Shown here: one piece after another, positions 1-8,787 of the stretch
Layout: each line of letters starts with the position of its first letter
Position numbering within the stretch: position 1 is the first letter of the stretch
Assembly: GCF_021568905.1 (NCBI RefSeq)
Contig: NZ_JAKGSB010000002.1
Coordinates: 186,001 to 250,000, forward strand
Reading direction: 5' to 3'
DNA length: 64,000 nt
DNA from: Zavarzinia marina
GTDB lineage: Bacteria; Pseudomonadota; Alphaproteobacteria; Zavarziniales; Zavarziniaceae
Translations under genes and position numbers: made by a program
The notes under the pieces: model-generated
Databases searched by the model: none
Seen by the model: the letters and a program-made list of their open reading frames with translations, nothing else
What the model was told of the DNA's origin: nothing

Positions 1-770
1 GCCACGAAGATGCCAGCACGGCATTCACCGTCGATGTCGGGCGGCGACAGGAAGGTTACCGCCCCCCCGCGATGGACCATGAATTTCATCATCTGGACCG
101 AATTGGTCTCGAAACGAGGCCGCAGCACGACCTGCGAGCGGGCGCAGGCTTCGTCCACGATCTTGCGGATTGTGAGCGACGGATCGGAAAGCACCAGCGC
201 GTGCCCCTCCAGGTCCGACAGGCGAACGAGCGGTTTCTGGGCGAGCGGGTGGCCGGCGGCGGCAACGACGACGAGCGCGGTCTCGAACACCTCGACGATG
301 CGATGCTTGGCGCCCGGCACCAAGTTGTAGCCCAGTCCGAAATCGACTTCGCCGTCCTCGACGGCGGTGACGATCTCCCGCGCCGTCAGACTGCGGATCT
401 CGAAACGAACCCCCGGAAATTCCGCCATGAAATCGCTGCACATGTTGCTCATCAGGCCGCTGGCGAGCCCGTTCATGGTGGCGATGCGAACCGTGCCGCG
501 ACCGATGCCGCCGAGTTCCTTGATGCGGAAGTGCGTCCGCTCGTGGTCGCGAAGCGTTCGCCGGATATGGGTGATCAGGATCTCACCCGCCGCCGTCAAG
601 CGGAGCCGGCGGGGCAGACGCTCGAACAGCGGCGTCCCCATCTCGGCCTCCAATTCGATGATCTGGCGATTGATCGAGGATGAAGCGACGTGCAGTTTCT
701 CGGCCGCGCGGCGGATGGAACCGCTCCGTACCACCTCGTCCAGATATTTCAGCATCCTCGAATGCAGCAT
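1..770 (-). CDS. LysR-type transcriptional regulator (3' end cut by window edge)
   Basis: About 256 residues are readable and the C-terminus lies beyond the left edge. The start ATG at 770 is fixed by an in-frame TGA five codons upstream; a second ATG at 755 is possible. Residues about 15-35 form the winged helix-turn-helix (SIRRAAEKLHVASSSINRQI) typical of LysR proteins. From about residue 90 a periplasmic-binding-protein-like effector domain follows (RGTVRIATMNGLASG, then a VDFGLGY segment). It lies 56 bp downstream of the ABC permease on the same strand, so it probably regulates that transporter and perhaps the divergent oxygenase. Family assignment is firm; the effector is unknown. Confidence 0.9.
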   Translation of the reverse strand, partial: MLHSRMLKYLDEVVRSGSIRRAAEKLHVASSSINRQIIELEAEMGTPLFERLPRRLRLTAAGEILITHIRRTLRDHERTHFRIKELGGIGRGTVRIATMNGLASGLMSNMCSDFMAEFPGVRFEIRSLTAREIVTAVEDGEVDFGLGYNLVPGAKHRIVEVFETALVVVAAAGHPLAQKPLVRLSDLEGHALVLSDPSLTIRKIVDEACARSQVVLRPRFETNSVQMMKFMVHRGGAVTFLSPPDIDGECRAGIFV

Positions 771-826
771 CGCCAGCCCCGATCAGCCCTTGTTGTGCCG
801 GGCGGCGGCATTCTTGGCAAGACGGA

Positions 827-1624
827 TCATCCCTTCACGCGGGACCACGGCGCCAGGACCCGCTGCACGAGATCGATCAGGCGGAAGAAGCCGAGACTCA
901 GGGTCACCATCAGGGCGAGCCCGGCGAAAGCGGCATCCATCCTGAGGTTGGACGTGGAGAAGCTGATGTAGTAGCCGAGACCCTTGTCCGCCGTGACGAA
1001 TTCCGCCACCACGGCGCCGATCAAGGACAGGGTGGTGCAGATGCGCAGCGCCGAGAAGACGTGCGGCATCGCATACGGCAGACGGATGTGCCAGATCTCG
1101 CGAGAGCGACCGGCACGAAGCGAGCGCGACAGTTCGATCAGTTCGGGCGGCGTGGCCATCAGGCCCGTGGTCGTGGAAACGACGATCGGGAAGAAGGTGA
1201 TCAGGAAGGCGATCAGCACGCGGGGCAGGTCCCCGGCCCCAAGGCTGACGACGATGATCGGCGCGATCGCGACGACAGGCATCGACTGGACGACGACCAG
1301 CAACGGGTAGAGGGAACGCGACATCGACCGCGAAGTCGCGAGGGCGACCGCCAGGGGAACGGACACCAGGATCGCCAGGACGTAGCCCATCAATGCGACC
1401 CGCAGCGTGGCCCAGACGTGTTTAGCCCATTGGCCGACGTCGACCGAAACCATGGACGACAAGATGGCGCTGGGCGCGGGCAGCAGGAAAGCCGGGATCG
1501 AGAACACGCGGACCACGGCTTCCCAGAACAATACCAGGACGACGAAGGTGAGCACGGGCATCGCGGCATCGAACCAGCGCAGCAGAAAGACCGCCGGGCG
1601 CGGCCGGGCGTCGGTGCGGGACAT
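827..1624 (-). CDS. ABC transporter permease, NitT/TauT (SsuC/TauC) type
   Basis: A 265-residue inner-membrane permease with about six hydrophobic helices. The binding-protein-dependent transport signature is around residues 170-200 (ELSRSLRAGRSREIWHIRLP), where the loop contacts the ATPase. The chosen ATG at 1624 is only 4 bp after the ATPase stop, so the two are translationally coupled; a longer reading frame upstream overlaps the ATPase gene and is unlikely. Proteins of this family import nitrate, taurine, alkanesulfonates or pyrimidine precursors, and the substrate cannot be read from the sequence. No substrate-binding protein is visible in the window for this system; it may lie left of the LysR gene. 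Confidence 0.92.
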   Translation of the reverse strand: MSRTDARPRPAVFLLRWFDAAMPVLTFVVLVLFWEAVVRVFSIPAFLLPAPSAILSSMVSVDVGQWAKHVWATLRVALMGYVLAILVSVPLAVALATSRSMSRSLYPLLVVVQSMPVVAIAPIIVVSLGAGDLPRVLIAFLITFFPIVVSTTTGLMATPPELIELSRSLRAGRSREIWHIRLPYAMPHVFSALRICTTLSLIGAVVAEFVTADKGLGYYISFSTSNLRMDAAFAGLALMVTLSLGFFRLIDLVQRVLAPWSRVKG

Positions 1625-1628
1625 GGCG

Positions 1629-2423
1629 TCAGACCTTCGGCTTGATGGTGAAGAGTTGGTCGCGAATGTGATTCGCGAGGGCGCTGAACCGATGCGCGGA
1701 GAAAGTGTCGATGGTTCGCGGGCGCGGCAGGTCGACATTGATGATCTCGCGCACGCGGCCGGGTCGCGGCGCCATGACGATGATGCGGTCGGACAGCAGC
1801 ACGGCCTCCGGAATCGAATGGGTGATGAAGATCACGGTCTTCGGGCGTTCCTGCCAGATCCGCAGCAACTCGAAACTCATCTCGTCGCGGGTCAGCGCGT
1901 CGAGGGCCGAGAAAGGCTCGTCCATCAGGAGAATGTCGGGATCGAGCAGCAGGGCGCGGGCGATTGCGACGCGCTGCTGCATGCCGCCCGAGAGTTCGTC
2001 CGGGCGGCGGGCGGCGAAATCGGCGAGGCCGATCATCTCCAGCAGCTCGTCCGCACGCCGGCGGTCGTCTTTACCCACGTAACCATACTTGTGGCGCATG
2101 GGGAAAGTAACGTTGTCGCGGACATTGTACCAGGGAAGCAGATTCGGCTTCTGAAATACAATGCCGACGCCGTCCGGCGGCTCGGTCACGGACTGGCCGA
2201 AAACCGAAACGCTGCCCTTGCTGGGGCGCAGCAGGCCCGAAATCTGCCGCAGCAGGGTGGATTTGCCGCAACCCGATGGGCCCAGCACCGCCAGGAACTC
2301 GTTGCGGGCGACCGTGAAATCGAGCCCTTCCAGGGCGGTGACGGGACTGCCGTGACGGACCGGAAAGACTTGGCTGACGCCGTCGAAGCGTATGACGGGT
2401 TGGGTGGCTGGCGCTGGGGGCAT
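1629..2423 (-). CDS. ABC transporter ATP-binding protein, NitT/TauT type
   Basis: A 264-residue nucleotide-binding subunit. Walker A ([11 protein letters not shown]), Q-loop ([10 protein letters not shown]), ABC signature ([12 protein letters not shown]), Walker B with D-loop ([12 protein letters not shown]) and the switch histidine (FITHS) are all intact. The start at 2423 is preferred because an AGGAGCAAGAAGG Shine-Dalgarno tract sits just before it; an ATG at 2453 is in frame but overlaps that tract. It is the first gene of an ATPase-permease-LysR operon on the minus strand, divergent from the oxygenase gene at 2671. It energises uptake by the neighbouring permease. Confidence 0.93.
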   Translation of the reverse strand: MPPAPATQPVIRFDGVSQVFPVRHGSPVTALEGLDFTVARNEFLAVLGPSGCGKSTLLRQISGLLRPSKGSVSVFGQSVTEPPDGVGIVFQKPNLLPWYNVRDNVTFPMRHKYGYVGKDDRRRADELLEMIGLADFAARRPDELSGGMQQRVAIARALLLDPDILLMDEPFSALDALTRDEMSFELLRIWQERPKTVIFITHSIPEAVLLSDRIIVMAPRPGRVREIINVDLPRPRTIDTFSAHRFSALANHIRDQLFTIKPKV

Positions 2424-2578
2424 CGACCTTCTTGCTCCTCGATGAGCGGACATGCGTCGACTGTAGCCGCGCCTCCAGACGCAACAAGCGCCAACAATCG
2501 CCAAGTGCGATGCCTTTTTTGCAACATGCGGGCGAAGCCACGGCGTTGCGCCACGGGCAACATCAATGCCCAAAATAG

Positions 2579-2596
2579 ATGCTGGAACCGCAGCAT
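2579..2596. promoter_or_regulatory. Inverted repeat, candidate LysR operator
   Basis: ATGCTG-N6-CAGCAT is a perfect 6-bp inverted repeat in the 247-bp divergent region between the ABC operon and the oxygenase. It contains a T-N11-A core (2580/2592), the layout of LysR-type boxes. A LysR gene lies at the end of the transporter operon. The assignment is an inference from position and symmetry. Confidence 0.4.
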
Positions 2597-2670
2597 GATC
2601 CGACGTTACCTCGACGACACGTGAGCCGCGGGCACGGTGCCGGGGCGGACAATCTTCCCAGGAGATTCCC

Positions 2671-3657
2671 ATGACGTCCCACGAATACGGTCTCGCCGAA
2701 CTGAACAAGGAAAAGACCATCGGCGGTGTCGGCGTCACCGTCGCACGGCAGGTGCCGCGCATCGACCTCGGCGACTTCGAGTACCGCAAGGCCGAGATCG
2801 CCGATGCGCTTTGGGCGGCGGCGACCGAGGTCGGCTTCTTTCAACTGATCAACCACGGCATTCCACAGGAACAGATCGACACCGTCTTCGCCTTGGCGGA
2901 GCGCTATTTCGCCTTGCCCCGCGACGCGAAGATGCGCCACGCCCTGCGGAAGGGCACAAATGCCGGCTGGGAATACATGGCCCAGATCCGCCCCTCCACC
3001 GGCACCGCCGACTGCAAGGAATCCTACCAGATCACGCTGACCGCCATGGAAGGCCTGTGGCCCACGGGCGAGGAACTGGCGGGCTTCAAGGCGGCCATGC
3101 TGCATTTCGAGCGCGCCAATTGGGCGCTCGCGATGCGGGTGCTGTCGTGTTTCGCGCTGAAGCTCGGCTTCGCGGAGGATTTCTTCACCGAAATGCACGA
3201 TCCTCTGTCGGCGGACTACCAGAGCACCCTGCGCCTGCTGCACTACCTGCCCATGGACAATGCCAAGCCGGCCGATTTCGAGGGCTGGCGCGCCGGCGCC
3301 CACACGGATTTCGACTGTCTGACCCTGCTGCATCAGCGCCCCGGACAGGGCGGACTGCAGCTCTGCCCCGGCAAGGAAGGCACCGGCGACATCGCCTGGA
3401 CCGACGTCGAGCCACTGCCCGGCGTCATCACCTGCAACATCGGCGACATGCTGATGCGCTGGAGCGACGACAGGCTCCTGTCCACCCTGCACAGGGTTCG
3501 CATGCCGCGCTCGGACGAGTATCTGGGCCCGCGCTATTCCCTGCCGTTCTTCGCCCAGGCCAACCGCAACGCGATCATCGAGGGGCCTGCCGGCAAATAC
3601 GCCCCGATTTCGGCCCACGACTACCTTCAGCAGCGCGTGGCCGCCAACAAGCTGTGA
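2671..3657 (+). CDS. 2-oxoglutarate/Fe(II)-dependent oxygenase, isopenicillin N synthase-like
   Basis: A 328-residue soluble oxygenase. Residues about 27-90 form the N-terminal non-haem dioxygenase domain (VPRIDLGDF ... GFFQLINHGIP). The C-terminal double-stranded beta-helix carries the iron ligands His211 and Asp213 (AHTDFD) and His274 (STLHRV), and the co-substrate-binding Arg288-x-Ser290. The length and order match the isopenicillin N synthase/flavone synthase superfamily. A strong AGGAGATTCCC ribosome site precedes the ATG. It is divergent from a NitT/TauT-type importer, which suggests oxidative breakdown of the imported compound, as TauD does for taurine, although this protein belongs to a different subfamily from TauD. 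The substrate is unknown. Confidence 0.9.
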   Translation: MTSHEYGLAELNKEKTIGGVGVTVARQVPRIDLGDFEYRKAEIADALWAAATEVGFFQLINHGIPQEQIDTVFALAERYFALPRDAKMRHALRKGTNAGWEYMAQIRPSTGTADCKESYQITLTAMEGLWPTGEELAGFKAAMLHFERANWALAMRVLSCFALKLGFAEDFFTEMHDPLSADYQSTLRLLHYLPMDNAKPADFEGWRAGAHTDFDCLTLLHQRPGQGGLQLCPGKEGTGDIAWTDVEPLPGVITCNIGDMLMRWSDDRLLSTLHRVRMPRSDEYLGPRYSLPFFAQANRNAIIEGPAGKYAPISAHDYLQQRVAANKL

Positions 3658-3662
3658 CGCAT

Positions 3663-3685
3663 CCCCGGCGCGACGAGCGCCGGGG
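3663..3685 (+). terminator. GC-rich hairpin after the oxygenase gene
   Basis: CCCCGGCG and CGCCGGGG form a perfect 8-bp stem with a 7-nt loop just after the stop codon. There is no clear U-tract afterwards, so it may stabilise the 3' end or act as a weak terminator. It resembles the other dispersed CCCGG palindromes in the window. Confidence 0.4.
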
Positions 3686-3794
3686 CCATTCGCTTTGCCG
3701 TTCGCTAAACTGAACATATGCGCGACGATATCTGTGCGGCGGCGCACAAGGGGGATCGTTTTCCACATGTGAACGCTTAAAAAAGGGCCGCGCC

Positions 3795-4751
3795 ATGGAA
3801 GAGGTCTTCGTCAGGACCAATCTGATCAAGCCCGACCGCCTGCATGGCCTCAGCGCCCGATCGGACCTGAGGGGCTGGCTGCAGCTCGGCGGGCATTTCG
3901 CGGCGATCGGGGCAAGCGGCTGGCTGCTCCACCTGACACTCGGCACCTGGGCGGCGGTGCCGGTCTTCATCGTCCACGGCATCCTCCTGAATTTCCTCTA
4001 TGCCGGGCAGCACGAGTTCAGCCACTGGACCGTGTTCAAGACAAGGCCGCTGAACGAGATCTTCGGGCGGATCATCGGCTTCCTGATGATCTACCCCCGC
4101 GATTTCGACCTGGTCCAGCACACCGCCCATCACCGCCATACCCAGGACTGGGCGAAGGACGGTGAGCTGGTGCGGGCACGCTATACGCTGTTCTCCTACC
4201 TGATGTGGTTCTTCGGGCCGTCCTATTGGTATGCCCGGATCACCCGCATCCTGCGCATGGCCGCCGGCCGCGTGACCGAGCCCTATGTGCCGGAGACCCG
4301 GCGCACCGACCTGATCCTGGAGGCGCGGCTCCATCTTCTGGGCTATCTGCTGATCGCCGCCGCCTCGGTCGCGTTCCAGAGCTGGGCCGCCGTCACCTAT
4401 TGGCTGGCGCCCCTGCTGCTGACCAAATGCGTGCACCAGATGCAGAACACGATCGAGCATCTGGGCCTGTCCCACGAACAGAACATCCTGGTGAACACGC
4501 GGACGACGCGCACCAACGCCCTGATGCGCCTGATCTGCTGGAACATGCAGTATCACACCGCCCATCACGCCTTCCCCGGCGTGCCGTTCCACCGCCTGCC
4601 GCAACTGCACCGCGAAATCTTCGACGGCAACGGCATCGCCCCCAACAGCATGACCTATCTCGGCTTCCAGCGCCGCCTGTGGCTGGCGCTGGCCGCCCGG
4701 CCCGGCGGCGAGGCGGCCTATGGCGACGACACCGTCTGGGTCCGCGACTGA
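3795..4751 (+). CDS. Membrane-bound fatty acid desaturase family protein
   Basis: A 318-residue di-iron membrane enzyme. Three histidine clusters are in the usual order: His73-x3-His77 (QHEFSHW), His109-x2-HHRH115, and His254-x2-HH258 (YHTAHH), with further histidines at PFHRLPQLH. Four to five hydrophobic segments flank the clusters. The family inserts double bonds or hydroxyl groups into acyl or isoprenoid chains at the inner membrane using oxygen; the substrate is not evident. It is a single gene with a 137-bp leader and a poor ribosome site. No carotenoid or lipid biosynthesis gene sits next to it. Confidence 0.85.
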   Translation: MEEVFVRTNLIKPDRLHGLSARSDLRGWLQLGGHFAAIGASGWLLHLTLGTWAAVPVFIVHGILLNFLYAGQHEFSHWTVFKTRPLNEIFGRIIGFLMIYPRDFDLVQHTAHHRHTQDWAKDGELVRARYTLFSYLMWFFGPSYWYARITRILRMAAGRVTEPYVPETRRTDLILEARLHLLGYLLIAAASVAFQSWAAVTYWLAPLLLTKCVHQMQNTIEHLGLSHEQNILVNTRTTRTNALMRLICWNMQYHTAHHAFPGVPFHRLPQLHREIFDGNGIAPNSMTYLGFQRRLWLALAARPGGEAAYGDDTVWVRD

Positions 4752-4772
4752 TACGGCCGATCGCGCCCCGGC

Positions 4773-4789
4773 CATAGATTTCATCTATG
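4773..4789. promoter_or_regulatory. Inverted repeat CATAGAT-TTC-ATCTATG
   Basis: A perfect 7-bp inverted repeat with a 3-bp centre lies 161 bp upstream of the polyamine-type binding-protein gene. It is not GC-rich and has no U-tract, so an operator is as likely as a terminator for the desaturase gene. Confidence 0.4.
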
Positions 4790-4821
4790 CCCTCCATCGA
4801 CACATCGCACCTATTGCACCG

Positions 4822-4845
4822 CACAAATCGACTTCATGATTTGTG
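4822..4845. promoter_or_regulatory. Inverted repeat CACAAATC-N8-GATTTGTG, candidate operator
   Basis: A perfect 8-bp inverted repeat with an 8-bp spacer, so the half-sites are centred 16 bp apart. It lies about 105 bp upstream of the polyamine-type transport operon. The AT-rich, well-separated arms suit a dimeric repressor such as a GntR or TetR protein. No candidate regulator gene is adjacent, so the binding protein is unknown. Confidence 0.5.
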
Positions 4846-4949
4846 ATCGTTCCAATCCACGGAGGCTTCGGCCCGCAGGCACAAACCCCCATGGCGCCCG
4901 ATCCGCGCGCGCATATCGTCCCGTTTCAGCTTTTCGAAGGAAGATCGTC

Positions 4950-6086
4950 ATGAGCAGCAATGGTGAAATCATCCGTGTCCGCCGCTACTTCGAAATGAAC
5001 CGACGCGACATGCTGCGCGGGGCCGCGGCCGTCGGCGCGGCCGGCATGCTCGGCCTCGGCGGCATGGGCAAGGCGCGGGCCGCGACCGACATCAATTTCG
5101 TCGGCTGGGAAGGCTATGACAGCTTCCTCGTCGGCGGCGGCTTCGACGAAGCCAAGGGCTATACCTTCCAGAAGACCCTGATCTCCTCGACCGACGAGAT
5201 CATCACCAAGCTGCGCCTGGATTCGAGCGCGGTCGACGTCTGCACGCCCTATTTCGTCAATGACGACTTCCTGGCGGAGGAAGGGCTGCTCGCCCCGCTC
5301 GACCTCGCGCAGATCCCCAACTTCGAGAAGATCCACCCGACCATCAAGCAGTATGCCGAAAGCAACATGAGCCAGGACGGCACCTGGTACGCCTGTCCCT
5401 TCACCTATGGCTCGCTGTGCATGGTCTATGATTCGAAGGAGATCCCGGCGCCGACCTCCTGGGCCGACCTGATGAAGCCCGAATACAAGGGCAAGGCGGC
5501 GATCACCGCCGATTATCAGGGCAATATCTTCGCCATGGCCCGCGTGCTGGGCATCGCCAACCCGCACCGCATGACCCGCGACGAACTGGCCAAGACCACG
5601 GAACTGATGATCGACCTGAAGAAGAACCACCTGAAGGCGATCGCGCCGAGTTACGGCGACCTGATCAACATGTACGTCAACAAGGAGATCGTCATCTCGC
5701 AGGGGTGGGAGCCGCTCTCCGCCTGGATCGGCGATGGCGAGACGGTGAAGATCGCCTATCCGAAGGAAGGCAGCTTCGGCTTCATCGAAGGCTACGGCAT
5801 CGGCAAGGGTTCGTCCAAATCGGCCGACGCCTATGCCCTGATCGACAATGCCCTGTCGCTCCAGGGCCAGCTCGCCGGCGCCGACCTCAATTCGATGCCC
5901 GTCGTCACCGCCGAAGCGATGGAGAAGGCCGGCCCAGCCAGCAAGGCGATCTACGACTACAATGATCTTGAAGGTTACTTCAACGGCAAGACCCTGATCA
6001 TGCAGATGTATCCGCTGGACGAGGAAGGCGATCTGGCGATCTGGGACGATTACCAGGAAGCCTGGGAAAAGGTGCTGAAGGCCTGA
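4950..6086 (+). CDS. Extracellular solute-binding protein, spermidine/putrescine (PotD) family
   Basis: A 378-residue periplasmic binding protein. The N-terminus has a twin-arginine-type signal (NRRDMLRGAAAVGAAG, cleavage near KARA-ATD), so export in folded form is likely. The mature part shows PotD-like segments (INFVGWEGYDSF near its start, and QGWEPLSAW later). The ATG at 4950 has a good AAGGAAG ribosome site; an upstream in-frame ATG at 4836 gives a non-signal-like extension. It heads a six-gene operon with an ATPase and two permeases. The ligand is probably a polyamine or similar cation, but family members also bind amino acid derivatives. Confidence 0.9.
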   Translation: MSSNGEIIRVRRYFEMNRRDMLRGAAAVGAAGMLGLGGMGKARAATDINFVGWEGYDSFLVGGGFDEAKGYTFQKTLISSTDEIITKLRLDSSAVDVCTPYFVNDDFLAEEGLLAPLDLAQIPNFEKIHPTIKQYAESNMSQDGTWYACPFTYGSLCMVYDSKEIPAPTSWADLMKPEYKGKAAITADYQGNIFAMARVLGIANPHRMTRDELAKTTELMIDLKKNHLKAIAPSYGDLINMYVNKEIVISQGWEPLSAWIGDGETVKIAYPKEGSFGFIEGYGIGKGSSKSADAYALIDNALSLQGQLAGADLNSMPVVTAEAMEKAGPASKAIYDYNDLEGYFNGKTLIMQMYPLDEEGDLAIWDDYQEAWEKVLKA

Positions 6087-6115
6087 CCGTTCAAGCCCCC
6101 CGACTATCCAGAACC

Positions 6116-7156
6116 ATGAGCGGTCCCCTCCTTCGCCTCGACACTATCTCGAAGACCTATCGCGACGTGACCGCGGTGCACCCGCTCGACCTCGAGGTCG
6201 GGCGGGGCGACTTCCTCGCCCTGCTCGGCCCGTCGGGCTGTGGCAAGACCACCCTGCTGCGCATGATCGGCGGCTTTCTGCCGCCGACCACGGGCCGGGT
6301 GGAGATCGAGGGGCGGGACGTCACCGCCCTCGGCCCCGAGAAGCGCAACACCAACATGGTGTTCCAGGGCTATGGCCTGTTCCCCCATATGACCGTGGCG
6401 CAGAACATCGGCTATGGCCCGAAGATCGCCGGGCGCGACCCGGAACAGATCGATCTCGACGTCGTCCGCATGCTGAACCTCGTCCACCTGAACGCGGTGG
6501 CGGACCGCCTGCCCGCCGCACTTTCCGGCGGCCAGCAGCAGCGCGTGGCGCTGGCCCGCGCCCTCGTCATGCGGCCTGCCATCCTCCTCCTCGACGAGCC
6601 GCTGGCCGCCCTCGACCTCAAGCTCAGAAAGGCGATGCAGGACGAATTGAAGGCCCTGCACAAGGCGATCGGCGGCACCTTCATCTTCGTCACCCACGAC
6701 CAGGGGGAGGCGATCGACCTCGCCAACCGGATCGTGATCATGGAGGCGGGACGGATCGTCCAGCAGGGCACGCCGGAAGACGTCTACCGCAGGCCGGCCA
6801 GCCGTTTCGTCGCCTCCTTCGTCGGCGACGCCAACATGCTGCCCGCGAGGCGCGTGGGCGCCGAGGTGGCGATCGGCGGCGGCCGCCTGCCGGCGCCGGG
6901 CGTGGACGGCGACGTGCTGGTGGTCATAAGGCCCGACGACGTGACCCTGGACGCTACCTGTCCCATCGGCCTCGACGGCACGCTCGCCGAATGCCGCTTC
7001 ATGGGCCCCTATCAGCGCCTGACCGTGACCCTGGCCGATGGCACTCAGGTGATCGTGCATCGCCCGTCGGGCGCCGATGCCGCGCCCCTGCCCGGGGTCG
7101 GCGATGCCGTCCGCCTGGGCCTGCCGCCGGCCGCCTGCAGCGTGGTGGCGCCGTGA
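6116..7156 (+). CDS. ABC transporter ATP-binding protein, PotA type
   Basis: A 346-residue ATPase. Walker A (GPSGCGKTTLL), Q-loop (VFQGYGLFPHM), signature ([12 protein letters not shown]), Walker B (AILLLDEPLAALD) and switch region (FVTHDQ) lie in residues 30-210. After residue 240 a TOBE-type regulatory/substrate domain follows (DVLVVIRPDDVTL). The length fits PotA and other spermidine/iron/molybdate ATPases. It starts 29 bp after the binding-protein gene and its stop overlaps the next start by 4 bp, so the operon is tightly coupled. Confidence 0.93.
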   Translation: MSGPLLRLDTISKTYRDVTAVHPLDLEVGRGDFLALLGPSGCGKTTLLRMIGGFLPPTTGRVEIEGRDVTALGPEKRNTNMVFQGYGLFPHMTVAQNIGYGPKIAGRDPEQIDLDVVRMLNLVHLNAVADRLPAALSGGQQQRVALARALVMRPAILLLDEPLAALDLKLRKAMQDELKALHKAIGGTFIFVTHDQGEAIDLANRIVIMEAGRIVQQGTPEDVYRRPASRFVASFVGDANMLPARRVGAEVAIGGGRLPAPGVDGDVLVVIRPDDVTLDATCPIGLDGTLAECRFMGPYQRLTVTLADGTQVIVHRPSGADAAPLPGVGDAVRLGLPPAACSVVAP

Positions 7157-8004
7157 CGGCGGATCGAAAGCGCATAATGGGGCTGACGCCGGCCTTCGCG
7201 GTCTTCGGCGTCTTTTTCGCACTGCCCATGGCCTATCTGCTGGTGGTGACCTTCTGGCGCATCCGGCGCTATCGCCTGACGCCGGATTTCACCTTCGCCA
7301 ATTACCAGAACGTCTATGGCGACTATCTTCATGCGCTGGTCTTCACCATCGTCATCGCCTTCGTGATCGCCTGCATCACCACCCTGCTTGCCTTCGCCAT
7401 CGCCTATCTGATCCGTTTCCGCTCCGGCCTGTTCGGGCAGGTCATCCTGCTCTCGGCGCTGGCCACATTATTCGGCGGCTATCTGGTGAAGATCTACGCC
7501 TGGAAGGCCATGCTGGGTGCCCAGGGCAGCGTCAACCTGCTGCTCATCACCCTCGGCCTGATCGACCAGCCGATCGAATGGCTGCTGTACAGCCCGACCG
7601 CCGTCATCCTGACCCTGGTTCATTTCATGCTGCCCTTCGCCCTGCTGCCGATCCTGGCCGGGCTGCGCGGCATTTCGGAGGCGCCGCTGGAAGCCGCGCG
7701 CGACCTGGGCGCTGGGCCCTGGCGCATCACCAAGGACATCGTTCTCCCACAGTGCCGCACCAGCCTCTTCGCCGCCTTCACCCTGTCGTTCCTGATCCCG
7801 GCCGGCGACTATGTCACGCCCCGCCTGGTGGGCGGCACCGAGACCTTCATGGTCGGCAATTTCATCGAGAATCTGTTCATCGGCCGCATGAACGCCCCCA
7901 TGGGCGCGGCGCTGGCCTTTTCGACGCTGCTTGCCTGCGCCCTCGTCCTCCTTTTCGTGAACTGGCTGCTGAAGCGCGTCTTCACGCCCAAATGGGGGCA
8001 TTGA
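7153..8004 (+). CDS. ABC transporter permease, PotB type
   Basis: A 283-residue inner-membrane permease with six predicted helices, starting at residue 12 (AFAVFGVFFALPMAYLLVV). The coupling loop (EAPLEAARDLGAGPWRITKD) with its EAA motif is near residue 180. I chose GTG at 7153 because it overlaps the upstream stop as GTGA, which is common in such operons; ATG at 7177 is the alternative. It forms the channel together with the next gene product. Confidence 0.9.
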   Translation: MTADRKRIMGLTPAFAVFGVFFALPMAYLLVVTFWRIRRYRLTPDFTFANYQNVYGDYLHALVFTIVIAFVIACITTLLAFAIAYLIRFRSGLFGQVILLSALATLFGGYLVKIYAWKAMLGAQGSVNLLLITLGLIDQPIEWLLYSPTAVILTLVHFMLPFALLPILAGLRGISEAPLEAARDLGAGPWRITKDIVLPQCRTSLFAAFTLSFLIPAGDYVTPRLVGGTETFMVGNFIENLFIGRMNAPMGAALAFSTLLACALVLLFVNWLLKRVFTPKWGH

Positions 8005-8005
8005 G

Positions 8006-8782
8006 ATGCCGGGGCGCGGCAATCTGCTGTGGACCGGCTTCGGCGTTCTGGCGCTGGTGTTCCTGCTCTCGCCGCTGGCCCTCGTGGTGTTCTTCTCCTT
8101 CGCGGAAAATCAGAACGCCACCTTCCCGGCGGGCGGCGCCACCCTGCACTGGTACGGCGTGCTGTTCGACGATCCGGATTTCTGGAAGGCGCTCGGCAAC
8201 AGCGCCATCGTCACACTGACCGTCGGCCTCGTCTCCATGGTCGTCGGCACGGCGGCGGCGATGACCCTGGCACGGACGCGCCCCGCGCTGGCCAATGCCC
8301 TGATCGGCGTGATCACCCTGCCGATCATGCTGCCGCCCCTCGTTCTCGCGCTGGCGCTCGCCACAGGCTATTCGTCGCTCGGCCTGCCGCTCGGCCTCGG
8401 CACCGTGATCCCCAGCCATGTGGTCTTCACCCAGCCCTTCGTGATCCTGGTGGTCCATGCCCAGATGGCCAGCTTCAACATGGCCGTGGTCGACAGTGCC
8501 CGCGATCTCGGCGCCGGGCCGTGGACCATCTTCCGCACCGTGATCCTGCCCATCATCCGGCCGACCCTGATCGGCGCCACCCTGATGGCCATGGCCGTCT
8601 CGCTGGACGATTTCATCATCACCTATTTCACCATCGGCGGCGGCATGACCCTGCCGACCATGATCTGGGGCATGCTGCGAAAGGCGCTGGACCCCAGCAT
8701 CAACGCCCTCGGCGCCCTGGTCCTGGTCGCCACCGTCGGCACCAGTCTGATCGCCCTGCGCCTGACCCGTTACCGAGGCTGA
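8006..8782 (+). CDS. ABC transporter permease, PotC type
   Basis: A 258-residue permease with six hydrophobic helices. Its EAA-like coupling loop is VDSARDLGAGPWTIFRTVILP near residue 165, as in PotC. ATG lies one base after the upstream stop. With the PotB-like gene it completes the transmembrane pore of the polyamine-type importer. The conserved SLDDFIITYF stretch after the coupling loop is characteristic of PotC-type subunits. Confidence 0.92.
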   Translation: MPGRGNLLWTGFGVLALVFLLSPLALVVFFSFAENQNATFPAGGATLHWYGVLFDDPDFWKALGNSAIVTLTVGLVSMVVGTAAAMTLARTRPALANALIGVITLPIMLPPLVLALALATGYSSLGLPLGLGTVIPSHVVFTQPFVILVVHAQMASFNMAVVDSARDLGAGPWTIFRTVILPIIRPTLIGATLMAMAVSLDDFIITYFTIGGGMTLPTMIWGMLRKALDPSINALGALVLVATVGTSLIALRLTRYRG

Positions 8783-8787
8783 GAGAG

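Noticed and set aside
2563-3768. A 401-codon frame opposite the oxygenase
   Set aside because: The plus-strand frame carries all iron ligands; the minus-strand frame is an antisense artefact.
4836-4949. N-terminal extension of the polyamine-binding protein
   Set aside because: It gives an arginine-rich lead with no signal character, while ATG 4950 has a ribosome site and a twin-arginine signal follows.
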